Part shown: in pieces, positions 24,491 through 34,685 of the stretch
Layout of the letters: the number at the start of each line of letters is the position of its first letter
Position numbering within the stretch: the first letter of the stretch is position 1
Source of the DNA: Cryptomeria japonica
Lineage: Eukaryota; Streptophyta; Pinopsida; Cupressales; Cupressaceae
DNA length: 64,000 bases
NCBI RefSeq assembly: GCF_030272615.1
Contig: NC_081409.1
Coordinates: 645,948,468-646,012,467, forward strand
Reading direction: 5' to 3'
Made by a program: the position numbers and the translations under genes
Notes under the pieces: model-generated
What the model was told of the DNA's origin: nothing
Database searches by the model: none
What the model saw: only the letters and a program-made list of their open reading frames with translations

Positions 24491-27400
24491 TCACACAGGA
24501 TCAAGACAATCATGCATCTTATGTTTAGGAGATTTAGGCTCAATTTCCGGCTGAGGAGAAAATGTAATAATGCTTGTTGAAGGTGTTTTTGGAGATTGTA
24601 AAGTTTGAGATGCAGCTGCTTGAGCCCTAAGATGACGCTTTCGTCGGCGTTCACGTGCAAAACGATTTCGTCTAGTCTTAGTAGGAAGTGGAGAAGATTG
24701 AGGAGGAGGAATGTTCTCATCCTTATCACTTGGGTGTTTAGGTTGTGGTCTCTTAGGCTGGATAATAGGAGAAGAAGAAGGTCTCTTCTCTCTATAAAAA
24801 GAAGGAGGAGGAACTGCTCCATATAAAGGAGGAATTTTTGGTTTAGGAAGAAGACCAAGTCCATCATGAAGAGGAGGTATAGGTCTACTTTTAGAAGGTT
24901 TATTAGGCATAGACATAGTCACATCCATGGGGATGGGTTGGGAATCTTCTTGAGGAAAGACATTAGTTTTATCTTTCAAAGGAAGAACTTCCTTCTCAAG
25001 AATGATAGGAATATCAAGTTTAGGTGTTCTAGGTTCACTTAAAGATAAGATCATATCCGTTTTCCACTTTTGATAAGATTTGAAAAGATGATCACTTCGC
25101 GGAGGAAGAGATTGGAATTGTCTAGGCCAAAAGTAATCAATAGGAACACTAGAAGTTCTTTCAGCTGGTTTAAAGAGACTATGATTGATAGTAACAACTT
25201 CACCATTATGGGGAAATTTCAAACACTTATGTATAGGAGAAGCAATAGCTTTCATGGAAAATAACCAAGGATAGCCAAGCTTCACACGAAATTGTTCAGA
25301 CGAAGGAATAATAGCAAAGCTCACATCAAAGGATTTGTTATGGACCTCAATAGGAAATGTAATAGAACCAATTGCAGGAGAAGAAAATGCATCAAATAAT
25401 TTCACAATCACATCTGTTTTGTCATAGATCACTTGATTCAATTGCAAAGTAAAAATAAATTCTTCAGTAATAACATTAAGCATGCACGAAGGATCAATAA
25501 GCACTCCATGGCAAGGTGTATTCTTGACTTTTGCAACTATGTATAAAGGACCATCAGGTGCCCTAATGGTTTCACTAGAATCAAACGTGATGGAAGGTTC
25601 TTTAGGGTTTTCTTGCTGCTCTACAAAGTTAATCACATTCGAAGTCATAGACACAAGACCATCAGATGAGAGAGAGGAATCATTAGCCTCAATCGCATTA
25701 GAGGTATGAGAAGGTAATGGATCAGTAAAAATCTGAAGATTTTGGTTAGGAGGAGCTACAGATGTGTTGCCTTTATCATTCACTCTGGAAACAGAGATAG
25801 TATTATTATCAATCAAATCTTGAATTTTACCCTTTAAAGAAAAACATTTTTCAGTATCATGCCCAGGTTGACGATGAAATTGACAAAAAGCTTTGTTATC
25901 AAAATAAGGTGAAGTAATCTTTGCCGGATCTATTTGCCTTATAGGAGGAAGAGTAAGCACATTTTGTTCCAATAACTTATTCATAATACTATGCAATGAT
26001 TCATTCAAAGGAGTATACTTTCTTTCTTTCTTGAAAAACTTAGAAATAGGAGGCACACCTGATGCTGCATTCACATTGTTGTTGATGATGTTTTCATTGA
26101 ATTTGATGGAATCTCTGTTCGGTTTAAACTTTCCAAATGGTTGTTGACTGCTATCACCCTTATCACTTGGAGCCATAGGATGTGATTTTTTCATTTGACT
26201 CACAGTCAGTTGATAATTGTGAAGAGTGGCACACAACTGTTGGAAAGAAGTAAACTCAGAAAACAGAAGTTTGTCTCGAATATCTTTTTGCAAATTAGAA
26301 ATAAAGATTCTTTGAATATCATTATCAGAAACTGGAAAAGAAATTTGAGCATACAAATGCTTATATCTACCAATGAAATCAGTCACTTTTTCTTTAACAC
26401 CTTGTTTACAATGCATTAAATCAATCAAAGTAACTTTAGGACTTATATTATTTTGAAATTGTTGAATGAAAGCATTTGCAAGTTGTTCGAAAGAAGTAAT
26501 AGAATAAGAAGGCAACGAGCAATACCATTGTAGGGCTTTGTCTCTTAATGTTCTAGTAAACAGTTTTGCAAGCAACCTTTGGTCATAAGCAAAATCAGTA
26601 CAAATTGTTTGAAAAGTCTTAACATGTGTTAGAGGATCTCCTTTACCATTATAAAGTTCCAAATGCGGGATTTCAACATGTTTAGGAGGGATAGCTCGAA
26701 CAATGTCAAGAGAAAGTGGGCTCGCAACATCAAATGTGGGCACACTAAACTTAGATTGATTCATAGAGGCAATTTGTTGCTGTAAAGAAGAGACAGTTTG
26801 TGCAAGATTGTTAATGGTCACTTCAGTCGAAGAATTCATATTAGATGTGTTAGATTGAGATGGAGGTGTTATGTTATTGAAAGAAGGTAAAGAGTAAGGT
26901 GGTGGGACTCTATGATAATTAGTCATAGGAGATGATTGGACAAGAGGAACACTACAAGGAGGAATGGAATGGTTAAATGAATTGCCCCCTTGTGTCATGT
27001 TCATTTGTGAAGATGTAATAGGAACACTCATTGAAGGAATGAATGAAGAAGTTGGATTGAATGAAGGAAGAGGGTTAATTAAAGAGGAAGGATTGCCCCC
27101 ATGACTAGTGATCATAGGAGGAATGTCTTGTATAGAAGTAGTCATTATGTTTGATGTAAAGGTAGGTATGCTAGCAATAGAAGTTGTCAAAGGAATAGAA
27201 TGATTGACTTGTGTAGGAGGTTGTGTATAACCTAAAGATTCGGCACAACTCTTCATAGGCATCACATTCGAATCCACAATGTGTGCAATACCACGTAAAA
27301 TATCAATTCCATTCTTATCACTTTGAAGCATATGTTTTAGACCCTCAATTAAAGGAAGAGCTTGACTATCGGGATACTCATGAGACATCCATTGGTGAAA

Positions 27401-27619
27401 ATCGTCAAATTGGTTATCCAATTTCGAAAGTTGTTCTACAGAAACCTCATGGAGAGTTTCTTCATCATTAGGAGGATTAGAGGAATTACCCATGTCCTCG
27501 TTAAAAAGGCTATTCAAATTAGGTTCCATCTCCTCGGTAATTAAACCTCGGAAAGACTTAATTCTACGGCTTCGTTTAACGGGAATAATGTAAGTAGGGC
27601 TTATTGTTGTAAAACTCAT
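24491..27619 (-). CDS. Gag with protease-like segment, C1 (1,042 aa)
   Basis: The longest open frame in the window. ATG at 27619 (MSFTTISPTY). Regions: about 1-140, unique N-terminus; 140-295, Ser/Pro/Asn-rich; 300-480, retrotransposon Gag capsid (LYNGKGDPLTHVKTFQ, LRDKALQWY, FIGRYKHLYAQI); about 583-600, a knuckle of form CX2HX4HX4C (CQFHRQPGHDTEKC), also found in D gag; about 690-810, a retropepsin-like fold (GVLIDPSCMLNVI ... LGYPWLFSM) in which the D-T/S-G signature reads DPS, so it is probably not a working protease; 880-1042, Pro-rich and basic tail. The stop at 24491 is TGA where C2 has CGA. Homology continues in frame to 24194, where a 1-base loss ends it. It is related to Tat gag and lacks pol. 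Confidence 0.85.
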   Translation of the reverse strand: MSFTTISPTYIIPVKRSRRIKSFRGLITEEMEPNLNSLFNEDMGNSSNPPNDEETLHEVSVEQLSKLDNQFDDFHQWMSHEYPDSQALPLIEGLKHMLQSDKNGIDILRGIAHIVDSNVMPMKSCAESLGYTQPPTQVNHSIPLTTSIASIPTFTSNIMTTSIQDIPPMITSHGGNPSSLINPLPSFNPTSSFIPSMSVPITSSQMNMTQGGNSFNHSIPPCSVPLVQSSPMTNYHRVPPPYSLPSFNNITPPSQSNTSNMNSSTEVTINNLAQTVSSLQQQIASMNQSKFSVPTFDVASPLSLDIVRAIPPKHVEIPHLELYNGKGDPLTHVKTFQTICTDFAYDQRLLAKLFTRTLRDKALQWYCSLPSYSITSFEQLANAFIQQFQNNISPKVTLIDLMHCKQGVKEKVTDFIGRYKHLYAQISFPVSDNDIQRIFISNLQKDIRDKLLFSEFTSFQQLCATLHNYQLTVSQMKKSHPMAPSDKGDSSQQPFGKFKPNRDSIKFNENIINNNVNAASGVPPISKFFKKERKYTPLNESLHSIMNKLLEQNVLTLPPIRQIDPAKITSPYFDNKAFCQFHRQPGHDTEKCFSLKGKIQDLIDNNTISVSRVNDKGNTSVAPPNQNLQIFTDPLPSHTSNAIEANDSSLSSDGLVSMTSNVINFVEQQENPKEPSITFDSSETIRAPDGPLYIVAKVKNTPCHGVLIDPSCMLNVITEEFIFTLQLNQVIYDKTDVIVKLFDAFSSPAIGSITFPIEVHNKSFDVSFAIIPSSEQFRVKLGYPWLFSMKAIASPIHKCLKFPHNGEVVTINHSLFKPAERTSSVPIDYFWPRQFQSLPPRSDHLFKSYQKWKTDMILSLSEPRTPKLDIPIILEKEVLPLKDKTNVFPQEDSQPIPMDVTMSMPNKPSKSRPIPPLHDGLGLLPKPKIPPLYGAVPPPSFYREKRPSSSPIIQPKRPQPKHPSDKDENIPPPQSSPLPTKTRRNRFARERRRKRHLRAQAAASQTLQSPKTPSTSIITFSPQPEIEPKSPKHKMHDCLDPV

Positions 27620-28776
27620 GCACTAGAATGAGAGAGAAGATTTTGAATTTAGAGGTAGCAATTTTCAGTAAAATCAGCCAATCTTCTGGATTTAAGCTGT
27701 TAAATGCAATCACGATAGTCTCCCGAAATTTCGGAAAAAATGTCAGGGACCGTGGCGCTCGGAGTGCAACACGGTCCTTGCAACTTTTTTCGAAATTTGC
27801 AGGGATGAAAGGTATGATGATTTTAAAGCTAATCTGAAAAAATTGAGTGATTTTACGATCTGTAGATAGGCCAAATTAAAGTTGCAATCTCGAAATTGAA
27901 CCCTACCAAGATTGTTGAAAAATGCAAAATTTGAATTTTGAAAAGAGAGGGAAACTGAAATTTTGAATTTTATGATTTTAGAGGGAATGCCAAAAGCAAT
28001 GCAAGTTTTGAAATTCAAAAGTTGACTCAATTTCACGCAAAATTCAATTTTGAAAGCGGAAATCAAAGTTGTTGTAATTAAGCACTTAATTTCAAAAGTC
28101 ACAAATTGCAAGAATTTGAATAAAGCACTGAAATTTCGAATGAATGCAAACACACTTTTATGATTTAGGACAGTAAGAAAACAATTTTGACACAAAATTT
28201 CAATTTCAATGATTTTTGAATGATTAGGAGCCCTAAACCAAGCAATCACAAGACCAACTTTGACTGTAATTTTGAAAGTGTTATAATTGACAAAATCAGC
28301 CAAAATTCTGGATTTTAGCAGGAAAATACAGTAAGATCTTGCTCCCGAAATTTCGAAAAAAATGTCGGGGACGATGGCGCTCGGAGTGCACACGGTCCTC
28401 GCAACTTTTTTCCAAATTTTCAGGGATGAAAGATATTGTGATTTTATTGCGGAATCCAAAGTTACAGTTGATTTGGAGGTGTTTTGATCAGTGAAATTGT
28501 CGGACAAAGGTTGAATCAAGAGGGTTTCAAAAATTAGGGTTTTGACACTTAACCACTTAATTTTCAAAATTAAAGCATAGATATGAATTGATAATTTGTA
28601 ATAGAAGGGCAGATCTGAAACAAGCATTAACAATTAAATATTTCACAAGTTCAATTTTCAAAAAGAAAATTTAGGGTTTTTTATGCAATCACCTCTAAAA
28701 TTTTGCAAAAGATCAAACATGGAAATGTAATCAAGGAATCAATTTTCAGATCTAATCATGAATAATCAGAAAGGAT
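27620..28776 (-). other. 5' leader of C1 with two hairpin-bearing direct repeats
   Basis: The leader between primer site and gag. Two direct repeats of about 0.1 kb (27718-27820 and 28340-28445) each carry CCCGAAATTTCG, a GGACC..GGTCC hairpin around GGCGCTCGGAGTGC, and CAGGGATGAAAG. C2 has the same pair at 37760-37865 and 38390-38490. A packaging or dimerisation role is possible but only inferred. Long AAATTTTGAA-rich stretches fill the rest. Confidence 0.55.
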
Positions 28777-28795
28777 GTTCACGTCGGGTTCACCA
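28777..28795 (-). other. primer binding site of C1
   Basis: On the minus strand TGGTGAACCCGACGTGAAC follows the 5' LTR after TTT. It has the TGG start of a tRNA 3'-end complement. I do not assign the tRNA. In C2 the site is mutated (38823-38841). Confidence 0.7.
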
Positions 28796-28798
28796 AAA

Positions 28799-30062
28799 TG
28801 TAAAGCGGAAAATCACGATCGAACCCTAGTTGCTCTCCCCTCTTCCAACTCCGAGGAGAGAGAAGGGAGGTTCGCTAGGGTTGATGGTTTTCACTTAAGG
28901 GAGAAACTTTACATTCAAAAGAGGGGTTGAAACCCACAAGATCCAATCCCACACAAGGCAAGATTGGATGCTAAATGAGTTTCAAGGGTTAAGACAGCAA
29001 GGCTACCCTCTTTTGTAAAGAATGTGCATAGGGGAATTAAGCTAGGAATGCATAGAAAGTGACAAAGATTCGCTTATAAACTGAGATAGGGATATAGGAT
29101 GAAGCTGCGGACCTGGAATTAGCAGTAAAATGTCGATACGGCGTTGTCCTGCAAATTTGAGCAAAAGTTGTCGGGATGATGGCGCCCGACGCCATGGTCC
29201 TCTGAAAAATCCACGAAACGAAGGGGGATCTGTTCGTCTCTGCACAAGGATTCCAGATCTTCAATTTCAGGCACGTACCTACAACCTACACATAGAAAAG
29301 CGAAGACGATTGGGGGGTTAGGGATTAGGGGTTTGCCTTTAGGTCAAACCCCGGTTTTGGAATTAACCAAGAAATGAGAAATGCTGTAAATGTAAATGAC
29401 TGTAAAACAAGTACTAATACCTTGTTCTAAGGATGTTTGTATCCTTATGTGCGAAGGTATAGATGTTGTATGTTGTATGTAGTATGTAGTATGTTGTATG
29501 TAGCATGTAGTAAGTGATCTCCTCTTCAATGGTTGAATCCTTGACTTGAATGCAACACTTAGCCTTGAATGGAGACTTAGAAGGAATGCTTGAATGCTTG
29601 AATGCTTGAGTGCTTGAATGTCGTTTCCACATATGTTCATCCTCTACCCAAAATGAGAGAGAAAATGTAGTTTATATACTTGCCAATTAGGGTTAAAAGA
29701 CTGATTTTTCCGACCTTAAGCCGACCAGGAAAGTTAATTTTCCAAATTGCAAACAAAAAGACCCGAGACCCCTTAGGAGACCGGGCCCAAAATAGGCCCA
29801 GGAACCAGGGTGCTGGGTGCCATGGTCCTGGGGGACCAGGGCACTGAGCGCCCTGGTCCTGAAGGACCAGGGCGCTTGGCGCTCTGGTCCCACCTCCCGG
29901 GACAACAGGGTGCAAGGAGGTTCAGGCCAGGGTGCTTGAAAAATGCAGTTTTTAGTGTCGTGAGCAAGTTTCGGGGTCTCCATTCAGGTTGCGTGTTGCG
30001 TCGCCATCGTGAAGACCGAAATGCAGTTGAAATTGCAAGTGTCACAATTTTAGGACGCTACA
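28799..30062 (-). repeat. 5' LTR of C1
   Basis: 1,264 bp, about 31 bp longer than the 3' LTR because it has three rather than two copies of the palindromic GGACCAGGGCG repeat (29801-29893). Other differences from the 3' LTR are mostly transitions. Confidence 0.9.
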
Positions 30063-30067
30063 CTGAT

Positions 30068-30570
30068 GTTGCACTAGTTAAGTTCTTTACTAGGTCATTG
30101 GAGACCTTTTTAGTCTTTTTTGGTCTTTTATCGGGGGACAGTAACCCTGTGACAACTTTCATAGCTTCCTTGGTAATTTTGTGAATTGCATCTAACCAGA
30201 AAAACTCACCATGTACCCTACTTAAGACTATCCTAATCACATCCTTGGGAAATTCAGGAATGCAGAGGATTTCAGTAAATCCTAGGGTTTCAATGATTTT
30301 ATGTTCCAGTTTCACATTTTCAAAATTATCACATATGACAGATTTATACATTGTTTTGATCTCTTCATCTCCTAATTCCTCTATGTTAGAGTGAATGTAA
30401 ATTCTGGGGTCTTCAGCATAAACAACTCCCTTTGGAAGTTGAGAAAAAGCACCTGCATTGTCATCTTTCTTTGCTACCTCGGGAACTAGTTGAAATATAG
30501 TCCTAGGGCATTTTATAACCTCGACTATAGTAGGGTTTGCTATATATTCAAGTGCACAGGTGGATGCCAT
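30068..30570 (-). pseudogene. ORF2 of A2, N-terminal part
   Basis: ATG at 30570 (MASTCALEYIANPTIV) and 160-plus open codons: PRIYIHSNIEELGDEEIK, GEFFWLDAIHKITKEAMK, then LTSAT, where C1 interrupts. This is the best preserved N-terminus of the family A ORF2. It keeps the Trp that is a TAG in A1 at 10617. It continues on the far side of C1 at 22195. Confidence 0.7.
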
Positions 30571-30878
30571 GATGATAAATACCTTTTTCTACATTTGGAT
30601 GGATTGATTGCTTAAAGTGCTTTGCCTCTTTTCTTGAAATTCATTAGCTCTGCAAATTTCACGCTCTACGAATGTTTTAAATCACGGTGAAATGAAATAG
30701 AGACAAAACCACAAATTTATAATATTTATTTTGCCATTTACCACATTTAATGCATGCCGGTGAAGTAGTCACTTAACATTGTCTGCCGGTAAAGAAGTAA
30801 TTTCTAACTTCTCATCTCTAACTGAGGGAATAATAGCACATGTGTCATTAGATTGCCAAACCCTCAAAGAAACTTTCT
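30571..30878 (-). other. gag-ORF2 spacer of A2
   Basis: Equivalent of 10992-11298 in A1, about the same length and without coding potential. It confirms that pol is absent in both copies. Confidence 0.6.
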
Positions 30879-32094
30879 TCAATTTGATGAAGAACTTCTT
30901 GCCGGTAGAGCACTACTCTGTTATGCCAATGGAGTAATACTCTGTTCTGTCGGTGGAGTGTTGATTGGTTCTACTGGTGGAGGAGTATTCCCAACATTTA
31001 GATCAGCTTTTCTAATCCGTTATTTTGAGAATTTTTGTTTTACCTCTTCAACTTTTTCTTTCCCTTTCAAGCTAGAACTTTCGTTGTCTACCGGTGATCC
31101 TTTGCTTTTGCAAAATTTTGCAATATGTCCAATTTTGTTACATGCATAGCAAGTCACATTATTCTTCTAAATAGCTTTGCCATAACCTATGCCGGTTTGC
31201 ATTCTACATTGATTAGATAGGTGTCCAAATCTTCCACAAACATAACATCTCACATTCATTTTGCAATTTTTCAGAGTTGTGACTAACTTTGTTGCATTTT
31301 GAACATTGACCAGTGGGTGTGTTGATATTCTGATAATTTCTAGATCTACATTCATTTTCTCTATGACCATACTTATTACAGTTAAAGCATTTTCCATTGA
31401 ATTTATAAGCATTAGGTTGCCTTACTGGTTTGCTATGATCTTGTGTGTTTCTAGTACCGGAGCTTTCACCACCTTCAAAGCCAATTCCAGAAGTGTCACC
31501 CTTAGGTTTTTGATTCTTCAACAAGTTACCAAGTTCCTCTGAGCTTTTCTTGAATTTTTCTTTATGATGATTTGCAGTATCTAGTTCTCTTTCTAAGACT
31601 TCTTTCTGCCTCATCAGTTCATTTGAGTCATTCTGAGTGTGCATCAGATCTGTCTTCAATAAATCATTTTCATAACTAAGTCCTGTGTTTTCATTCGGAG
31701 CATCACTTAGTCTTCTAGTCAAATCTTCGTCATTCTTCTTTCTATCTTCAATTTATTTACAAAATCTCATAGTCATATCTTGCATCTCATTCTTCATTGT
31801 TATGTTCTCCAGTTTCAACTTGCTTGTCTGATCATTAAGTGATTCCTTTTCATCATTCTCATTTTGCATCTTTTCACAAAGTTCTCTTCTCTTGTTTCTT
31901 GAAATGGTAATATTTTTTTGAAGTGCCTTAATGATATCCTGATCTACCTTTAGATCATCTTCTAGTTTAATATTTTTCAATTTCTCTGTATCATATTCTA
32001 AAAGAGCTGCTTCAAGTTGCTTCATCAGATTTTCAATTTCTACTAGTGTCAAGATCTTCCTCAAGCTGTTAGGCTTCTGAAAATAGAGGACCAA
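30879..32094 (-). pseudogene. Gag-like ORF1 of A2, four zinc knuckles
   Basis: Fuller than in A1: a coiled coil (about 32094-31560), linker, then knuckles CFNCNKYGHRENEC, CSKCNKVSHNSE.., CYVCGRFGHLSNQC and CYACNKIGHIAKFC, and a KGKEKVEEVK tail to the stop at 30879. One extra T near 31268 shifts the frame in the second knuckle. It carries the roughly 0.1-kb segment missing from A1. The start region lacks the A1 ATG, so the true start is unclear. Confidence 0.65.
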
Positions 32095-32108
32095 GCTCTG
32101 ATTCCAAT

Positions 32109-32595
32109 TGTTAGGATTCCCATAGATACTAAGAGGGGGGGGGTGAATCAGTATCTAACCGGTAAGTAGAATTTCTTAACTTAAAATGTGTAGAACATAT
32201 TATAACAATGTACCGGTATGCAAGAAATAATGCAATAAACATAGTTGAAAGCAACCACATAAGAAACACACCATAACATAATATTTTAACGAGGAAACCT
32301 GGTGTGGGAAAAACCTTGGTGGGATTTGTGAGCCACAATATTCACTTATTGACCAATAAAAGAATATTACTTACAAGAAGGGCCTGCACATGCAGGAAGG
32401 CCAACTACCTAGAGCTCACTGCTCAATGGGAAGTATCACTGACTTACAATGATAGATTATAGAAATCCAGTATCTTGTACTGCTTCAGAATAGCATCTAT
32501 AATTCTAGATCCAGTACCAGTTTTTGCTCTACTTCTTACATAAACCCTTAACCTATAATTTGCATAATAGGTCTGCCTTATTTCGCCTAAATATC
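32109..32595 (-). repeat. truncated 5' LTR of A2
   Basis: Starts TGTTAGGATTCCC beside the mutated primer site (32091-32108) and runs colinear with 12431-12915 before stopping at a deletion junction. Confidence 0.85.
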
Positions 32596-32620
32596 CTTAC
32601 ATAAACCCCTAACCTATAAT
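32596..32620 (+). other. 25-bp templated filler at deletion junction
   Basis: CTTACATAAACCCCTAACCT.. repeats 32535-32559 with one mismatch and separates the truncated A2 LTR from the truncated C2 LTR. Such short local copies at breakpoints are typical of end-joining or synthesis-dependent repair. Confidence 0.85.
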
Positions 32621-33494
32621 GAGCAAAATTTGACAGGACGATGGCGCCCGACGTGCACACGGTCCTCCAAAAAATCCGTGAAACGAAGGGGGATCTGTTC
32701 GTCTCTGTACAAGGATTCCAGATCTTCAATTTTAGCCGCGTACCTACAACCTACACACAGAAAAGCAAAGACGATTGGGGGGTTAGGGATTAGAGGTGTG
32801 CCCTTAGGTCAAACCCCAGTTTTGGAATTAACCGAGAAATGAGAAATGCTGTAAATGTAAATGATTGTAATGTAAAACAAGTACTAGTACCTTGTTGTAA
32901 GAATTTTTGTATTCTTACATGCGAAGGTGTAGATGTTGTTGTTTGTTGTATGTTGTATGTTGTATGTGATCTCCTCTTCAATGGTTGAATCCTTGTCTTG
33001 AATGCAACACTTAGCCTTGAATGGAGACTTGGAATGATCAATTGCTTGAAGGAATGCTTGAATGCTTGAATGTTTGAATGTTTGAGTATCCACGCCTTTT
33101 TTCCGTCCTTTTAAAATGAGAGAGGAAAATTAGTTTATATACTTGCCAATTAGGGTTGATAGACTGATTTTCCTGACCTTAGGCCGACCAGGAAATGTTA
33201 TTTTCCAAATTGCAAACAAAAAGATCCGAAGCCCCATAGGAGACTGGGCCCAAAATAGGGCCAGGGACCAGGGCGTTGGGCACCATGGTCCTGGGGGACT
33301 AGGGCGCTGGGCGCTCTGGTCCCACCTCCCAGGACAGTAGGGTGCAAGGAGGGATCAGGCAGGGTGCTGGAAAAATGCAGTTTTTGGTGTCGTGAGCAAG
33401 TTTCAGGGTCTCCATTCAGGTTCCGTGTTGCGTCACCATCGTGAAGACTGAAATGCAGTTGAAATTGCAAGTGTCACAATTTTAGGACGCTACA
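32621..33494 (-). repeat. 3' LTR of C2 (outer part deleted)
   Basis: Begins inside the LTR at a point equivalent to about 39193 of the other LTR. It holds two palindromic GC-rich units (about 33258-33323) and the TGTTGTATG repeats near 32935-32970. Confidence 0.85.
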
Positions 33495-33512
33495 TTTAGC
33501 CCCCACTTTAGC

Positions 33513-34238
33513 GGGAGTATAGGCATACACTCATACTTTCGGTAAAGTACAAGGAAACAACATTGAAAGGCTTTCACCATGTCAAGGAGGCAAGACACAC
33601 CAAGCCCCCAGTGGGCTAAGGATCTTACGACTTCAATTAACAGAGTAAAAGGGAAGATCACGAGGGAGAACCATGACTGTTAGTAGTAAGGTTCCCTCAC
33701 TATGAGTCATGCAAGAGAAATACCAAAAATTTTAAAGGCAAAGCTAAGTTCGCAAAGAAATTTTCAAGTATCATGAAGGGATAGACGGGGTGTATGCCCC
33801 CCTACGTTAAAGCGATCGCACACGCCTCAATGGGGGTGATTGCTTTAACGTAGTGATACACATAAGAAATGAGAAGGGAAGGGAGCACGTTATCACAAAG
33901 ATTTAGCCCCCAAGTGTGAGATAAACCCAAGGATAATAGACACAAAACACAAAGCATGAGGTGACTTCGCTTTCCTCGGGGTCAGTATGTTGTATGATAA
34001 TTCATGTATATCATATGTATGTATGCATAATTGTTCTTCATTCCCCAATCAAGGAAGGTCACCTAGAAGAAGGGAACACATGTGTCTTTTGAGTCAACAT
34101 GAGAGAGACCAAAAGAGATCTCAATGCTTTGCATCGTCCTCAAGTAGACAACACTAAGGACAACAAATAGAAGAATGAGAATAACACATAGAAGAAGTAA
34201 CAAAAGAGAGGAGGAGAGAATCTGCTATGCTAATGAAA
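33513..34238 (-). other. 3' untranslated region of C2 with strong hairpin
   Basis: 33802-33853 forms a 16-bp stem with a single G-T type mismatch (CTACGTTAAAGCGATC against GATTGCTTTAACGTAG) plus an inner CACGCC/GGGGTG stem. It is otherwise colinear with C1 23452-24193. Confidence 0.6.
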
Positions 34239-34685
34239 CTAGTCTAGCACGTCATCTACCCCCCGATCTTGCTGATCAATATTTCGGGAAGGCAGGGAAC
34301 ACGCTAGAGGAGGAACATCCAACACAGCAGATGGAGCTATCACAAGATCCAAACAAGGGCTATGTTCATGTTCCAAGCCACGTTGTTCTTGTCTAGGAGC
34401 TAGGATAAGTGCTTTAGAAAATTCATTAGATAAATGGTTATCAATATCAACAAGTTCATATTCACTATCAAAAGCACGAGGAGTAACATTTTCATCATGA
34501 ATAACATTTTCATCTATATCATCATCAAGATTTATAAAAATAGGATCTTTAACTCGCACAAGATCAAGATCATCATGCATCTTATGTTTAGGATATTTTG
34601 GAGAAAATGGAATAATGCTTGTTGAAGGTGTTTTTGGAGATTGCGAAGTTTGAGAAGCAGCTGCCTGAGCTCTAAGACGACGCTT

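Larger units (their letters stand above)
22201..30062 (-). mobile_element. C1, complete family C element (gag-only Ty3/gypsy type)
   Basis: A complete 7.9-kb minus-strand element inserted in A2 ORF2, flanked by target duplication CTGAT (22196-22200 and 30063-30067). Order: 5' LTR 30062-28799, primer site, 1.2-kb leader, one long gag/protease-like ORF (27619-24194), 3' untranslated region with a hairpin, polypurine tract, and 3' LTR 23433-22201. There is no RT, RNase H or integrase. It fits the class of terminal-repeat retrotransposons with only a GAG domain (TR-GAG). Confidence 0.9.
18415..32595 (-). mobile_element. A2, family A element split by C1, 5' LTR truncated
   Basis: The duplicate of A1: 3' LTR 18415-19229, ORF2 19430-22195 and 30068-30570, ORF1 30879-32094, primer site 32091-32108 (mutated) and a partial 5' LTR 32109-32595. 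The left target duplication AACAC (18410-18414) is at the same site as A1. The right end was lost in the deletion that brought C2 alongside. Confidence 0.9.

Noticed and set aside
27743-28633. 296-codon minus-strand frame in the C1 leader
   Set aside because: In C2 the equivalent region is interrupted and offset. The protein is low-complexity and mirrors AAATTTTGAA-rich DNA, so it is unlikely to be a gene.
16114-32595. An independent second insertion of A at the same site
   Set aside because: Same base, same target duplication and matching flanks on both sides, plus the GTTGA junction, are better explained by one insertion followed by duplication.
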